64,000 nt of DNA from Pseudomonas sp. MM223 (GTDB lineage: Bacteria > Pseudomonadota > Gammaproteobacteria > Pseudomonadales > Pseudomonadaceae), in assembly GCA_947090765.1 (NCBI GenBank), contig OX352322.1, forward strand, positions 353,501 through 417,500, in the 5' to 3' direction. Made by a program: the position numbers and the translations under genes. Of the stretch, positions 61,048-64,000 are shown piece by piece (position 1 is the first letter of the stretch; the number at the start of each line of letters is the position of its first letter). The notes below the pieces were generated by a model, which ran no database searches, was not told the DNA's origin, and worked only from the letters and a program-made list of their open reading frames with translations.

Positions 61048-62985
61048 ATGCGTATCTGGCGTAAAAGCATCCAGTGGCAGTTGATCACCAGCATGGGCGC
61101 CGCCCTGCTGGCCAGCATCCTGGTAGTGGTCATCATTTTCACCGTGGCGCTCAACCGCCTCACCGACCGCTACCTGGTCGACACTGCCCTGCCCGCCAGT
61201 GTCGAGGCCATCCGCAATGACATCGAACGTATGCTCGGCCAGCCACTGGTGGCGGCGGCGGACATTGCCGGCAACACCCTGCTGCGCGACTGGCTGGCTG
61301 CCGGTGAAGACCCCGCCCAGGCGGCGGCATTCATCGAATACTTGGACGCCGCCAAACAGCGTAACCGGGCCTTTACCACCTTGTTTGCCTCGACCGAAAC
61401 CGGCCACTACTACAACGAGAATGGCCTGGACCGCACCCTCAGCCGCAGCAACCCCAAGGACAAGTGGTTCTACGGCTACATCGACAGCGGCGCCGAGCGC
61501 CTGATCAACATCGACATCGACGGTGCCACCGGTGAACTGGCGCTGTTCATCGACTATCGGGTGGAAAAACACGGCCAGCTGGTGGGCGTGGCCGGCATGG
61601 GCCTGCGCATGACCGAACTGTCGAAGCTGATTCACGACTTCAGTTTTGGCGAGCACGGCAAGGTCTTTCTGGTACGTAACGATGGCCTGATCCAGGTGCA
61701 CCCGGACGCTGCATTCAGCGGCAAGCGCCAGCTCGCCGAGCAACTTGGGACAGACGCTGCCAAGGCCGTGATGACGGGTGGGGAAGGCCTGCGCAGCAGC
61801 CGTTTCAGCCGTGACGGTGAACGCTACCTGGCGCTGGGCCTGCCCTTGCGCGACCTCAACTGGACGCTGGTGGCCGAAGTGCCGGAGTCGGAGATTTACG
61901 CGCAAATGCATCAAGCCGTATGGCTGACCAGCCTGATTGGTGGCGGTGTGGCCTTGGTGTCGCTGCTGCTGGTGGTGTTGCTGGCGCGTGGCCTGGTGCG
62001 GCCTATCCGGCGCGTTACCGCGGCGCTGGTGCAGATTGGCAGCGGGGCAGGCGACCTCAGCCACCGCCTGGATGATTCGCGCAAGGATGAACTGGGTGAC
62101 CTGGCCCGGGGATTCAACCGCTTTCTCGACAGCCAACGCAGCCTGATCGGCGAAGTGTTGAATACCTCCGAACGGCTGCATCGGGCGGTTGAGCAGGTGA
62201 CCCAGGTAGTGGACAACACCGCCGAGCGCTCGGGGCGGCAGCAGGAGATGACCGAAATGGTCGCCACTGCCGTACACGAAATGGGCCTGACCGTGCAGGA
62301 CATTGCCCGCAATGCCGGTGATGCGGCGCAGGCCTCGCAGTCGGCGCGGGATGAGGCCTTGCAGGCGCGCGAGGTTGTGCAACGTTCGATTCGTGGCATC
62401 GAGGGGATGTCGGGCGACATCGGCAAGGCCGCCGATGCAGTTACCCAGTTAGCCGACGAAGTAGCCTCGATCGATAAAGTTCTAGCGGTTATCCGCAGTA
62501 TTTCCGAGCAAACCAATTTGCTGGCACTGAACGCTGCCATCGAGGCTGCGCGGGCTGGGGAAATGGGGCGTGGGTTTGCCGTGGTGGCCGACGAAGTACG
62601 AACGTTGGCGCGGCGCACGCAGTTGTCTACCGACGAAGTGCAGCAGATGATCCAGCGCCTGAAGCAGGGCGCAGGGTCGGCGGTGAGTTCGATGCAGGCG
62701 GGGCAGCACGCGACCGGCAGTGGCGTGGAATCGAGCCAGCGTACCGGCGCGTCGCTGGGGGCGATTACCGAACAGGTGGAGCACATCAGCGACATGAACC
62801 ATCAGGTGGCCACGGCGACCGAAGAGCAGTCGGCGGTGACCGAAGAGATCAACCGGACGGTGCAGGGGATTTCCGATTTGGCGCGGGAGACGGCGGCGGA
62901 GGTGCAGGGGTGCCGCGAGGAGTGCCAGGCGTTGCGTGGTTTGGCAGATGATCTGGCGCGGCAGATGGGTGGCTTCAGGCTTTAG
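61048..62985 (+). CDS. mcpH: methyl-accepting chemotaxis protein with dCache sensor, McpH-like
   Basis: 645 residues from ATG 61048; a GTG at 61030 is rejected. The first membrane segment is at residues about 14-37 ([20 protein letters not shown]). The periplasmic double-Cache domain follows ([50 protein letters not shown]). A second membrane segment is near residue 290, then HAMP ([20 protein letters not shown]) and a signalling hairpin with [20 protein letters not shown]. The locus and domain match P. putida McpH, a purine receptor; ligand specificity for this copy is inferred from position next to ltaE, not shown. Confidence 0.88.
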   Translation: MRIWRKSIQWQLITSMGAALLASILVVVIIFTVALNRLTDRYLVDTALPASVEAIRNDIERMLGQPLVAAADIAGNTLLRDWLAAGEDPAQAAAFIEYLDAAKQRNRAFTTLFASTETGHYYNENGLDRTLSRSNPKDKWFYGYIDSGAERLINIDIDGATGELALFIDYRVEKHGQLVGVAGMGLRMTELSKLIHDFSFGEHGKVFLVRNDGLIQVHPDAAFSGKRQLAEQLGTDAAKAVMTGGEGLRSSRFSRDGERYLALGLPLRDLNWTLVAEVPESEIYAQMHQAVWLTSLIGGGVALVSLLLVVLLARGLVRPIRRVTAALVQIGSGAGDLSHRLDDSRKDELGDLARGFNRFLDSQRSLIGEVLNTSERLHRAVEQVTQVVDNTAERSGRQQEMTEMVATAVHEMGLTVQDIARNAGDAAQASQSARDEALQAREVVQRSIRGIEGMSGDIGKAADAVTQLADEVASIDKVLAVIRSISEQTNLLALNAAIEAARAGEMGRGFAVVADEVRTLARRTQLSTDEVQQMIQRLKQGAGSAVSSMQAGQHATGSGVESSQRTGASLGAITEQVEHISDMNHQVATATEEQSAVTEEINRTVQGISDLARETAAEVQGCREECQALRGLADDLARQMGGFRL

Positions 62986-62997
62986 ATCGGTGTTGGC

Positions 62998-63130
62998 ATC
63001 ATCGCCGGCAAGCCAGCTCCCACAGGTTCATCATTGCCCTTGAGGGCAGTGCTGCACCTGTGGCTCTGGCTCATCACAGGCCTTGAGGCCTGCGCGGTCC
63101 CTGTGGGGCTTGGCTTGCCGGCGATAGCGG
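62998..63130. repeat. inverted REP pair
   Basis: CATCGCCGGCAAGCCAGCTC at the left and GGGCTTGGCTTGCCGGCGATAG at the right, between convergent mcpH and ltaE. Confidence 0.92.
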
Positions 63131-63134
63131 CCTG

Positions 63135-64000
63135 TCAGGCAGTGATGATGCTGCGGATATCCGTCGCCAGCTCGCGCACCCGCTCTTCCTCGGTATCCCA
63201 GGAACACATGAACCGTGCCCCGCCGCTGCCAATAAAGGTATAGAACCGCCACCCCTTGCCCCGCAGCGCTTCAATGGCGGGCTCGGGCATTTGCAAGAAC
63301 ACCCCGTTGGCCTCCACCGGGAACATCAGTTCCACCCCCGGCAAGTCACTCACCAGCGAGGCCAGCAGCTGCGCGCAATGGTTGGCGTGCTTGCCATGGC
63401 GCAACCAGGCGCCATCCTCCAGCAGGCCCACCCAGGGCGCAGACAGGAAGCGCATTTTCGACGCCAGTTGCCCGGCCTGCTTGCAGCGGTAGTCGAAGTC
63501 TTCGGCCAGTTGGCGGTTGAAGAACAGGATCGCCTCACCCACCGCCATGCCGTTCTTGGTGCCACCAAAGCACAGTACATCGACGCCGGCCTTCCAGGTG
63601 AGCTCGGCCGGGCTGCAACCCAGAAACGCGCAAGCATTGGTAAAGCGTGCGCCGTCCATGTGCAGGTTAAGGCCCAGCTCCTTGCAGGTGGCGCTGATCG
63701 CCTTCAGCTCGTCCGGGCGGTACACGGTGCCCACTTCCGTGGCCTGGGTAATGGTCACTACCCGCGGCTTGGGGTAGTGGATGTCCTGGCGCTTGAGCGC
63801 AACTTCACGGATCGATTGCGGCGTCAGCTTGCCGTTGACGCTGGCTGCAGTCAGCAGCTTGGAGCCGTTGGAGAAAAACTCCGGTGCGCCACACTCGTCG
63901 GTTTCGACGTGGGCGGTCTCGGAACAGATCACGCTGTGATAGCTCTGGCACAGCGAAGCCAGGGCCAGGGAGTTGGCGGCAGTGCCGTTGAAGGCGAAAA
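63135..64000 (-). CDS. ltaE: low-specificity L-threonine aldolase (partial)
   Basis: The frame runs from the stop at 63135 to the right edge without a start, so the N-terminus is missing; about 288 residues are present, beginning AFNGTAANSLALASLCQSYH. It is a PLP-dependent fold-type I enzyme: EVGTVYRPDELKAISATCKE, LHMDGARFTNACAFLGC with the Asp near the cofactor, and DVLCFGGTKNGMAVGEAILF with the PLP lysine. It cleaves threonine and related beta-hydroxy amino acids to glycine and an aldehyde. This fits the neighbouring glycine/serine metabolism genes. Confidence 0.93.
   Translation of the reverse strand, partial: FAFNGTAANSLALASLCQSYHSVICSETAHVETDECGAPEFFSNGSKLLTAASVNGKLTPQSIREVALKRQDIHYPKPRVVTITQATEVGTVYRPDELKAISATCKELGLNLHMDGARFTNACAFLGCSPAELTWKAGVDVLCFGGTKNGMAVGEAILFFNRQLAEDFDYRCKQAGQLASKMRFLSAPWVGLLEDGAWLRHGKHANHCAQLLASLVSDLPGVELMFPVEANGVFLQMPEPAIEALRGKGWRFYTFIGSGGARFMCSWDTEEERVRELATDIRSIITA

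Noticed and set aside
60355..62382. A 675-codon minus-strand open frame across zapA and the chemoreceptor
   Set aside because: Shadow frame spanning two recognised plus-strand genes and a REP pair.

Overview
The window looks like chromosomal DNA of a Pseudomonas putida-group bacterium. The gene content and order (mutY-asmA, hisBHAF, cbcXWV-sdaB-gbdR, the carnitine genes, dgcAB, gbcAB, an mcpH-like chemoreceptor, ltaE), the high GC content and dense P. putida-type REP repeats all point that way. This rests on recognising proteins and synteny by eye; no search was run.

Layout. 1-4.6 kb: the end of a lower-GC defence-like segment (an Eco57I-type DNA methyltransferase cut by the window edge, plus a PLD-SNF2 helicase) lying against the 3' side of a tRNA-Thr gene. 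5-6.3 kb: a small lipoprotein and a DUF6124-type small protein behind a strongly structured leader. 6.5-13 kb: a methyltransferase, a polar amino acid ABC transporter (one permease frameshifted) and a GABA-permease-like transporter. 13-18 kb: small proteins, tRNA-Phe, yggX-mutY-asmA. 18-23.4 kb: an OFA-family MFS transporter and the hisB-hisH-(DUF2164)-hisA-hisF operon. 23.5-30 kb: cbcXWV (choline/betaine/carnitine uptake), L-serine dehydratase and the regulator GbdR. 30.1-39.3 kb: an ECF sigma/FecR pair followed by a TonB receptor, an M16 peptidase and an SbmA/YddA-type ABC transporter. 39.7-44.8 kb: the carnitine genes cdhB-cdhA-cdhC-caiX with divergent cdhR. 44.9-46.1 kb: an IS3-family insertion inside a REP pair. 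46.2-58.3 kb: a LprI-like protein, the dimethylglycine demethylation cluster (dipeptidase, DUF5943, dgcA, dgcB, electron-transfer flavoproteins) and divergent gbcA/gbcB. 58.4-64 kb: two chemoreceptors, a zapB/zapA-like pair and a partial threonine aldolase.

How they work together. About half of the window encodes quaternary-amine catabolism. Carnitine is taken up via CaiX and CbcWV, oxidised and cleaved to glycine betaine by CdhA/C/B, demethylated to dimethylglycine by GbcAB and then to sarcosine by DgcAB with its ETF partners. Serine formed later is deaminated by SdaB. GbdR and CdhR are the two AraC-type regulators with an amidotransferase-like N-terminal domain. A GTCG-centred motif at roughly helical phase recurs in front of several GbdR-linked genes.

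The most unusual system is the sigma/anti-sigma-controlled receptor-peptidase-ABC transporter cluster at 30.1-39.3 kb. It resembles ferredoxin-import (Fus) and YddB-PqqL-YddA systems but carries its own FecIR-type switch. Other notable features are a REP-derived 38-bp minisatellite, a DnaA-box array in a gene-free region, and three single-base frameshifts in otherwise conserved genes, all in the same GGGC(C)TG context, which may be sequencing errors.
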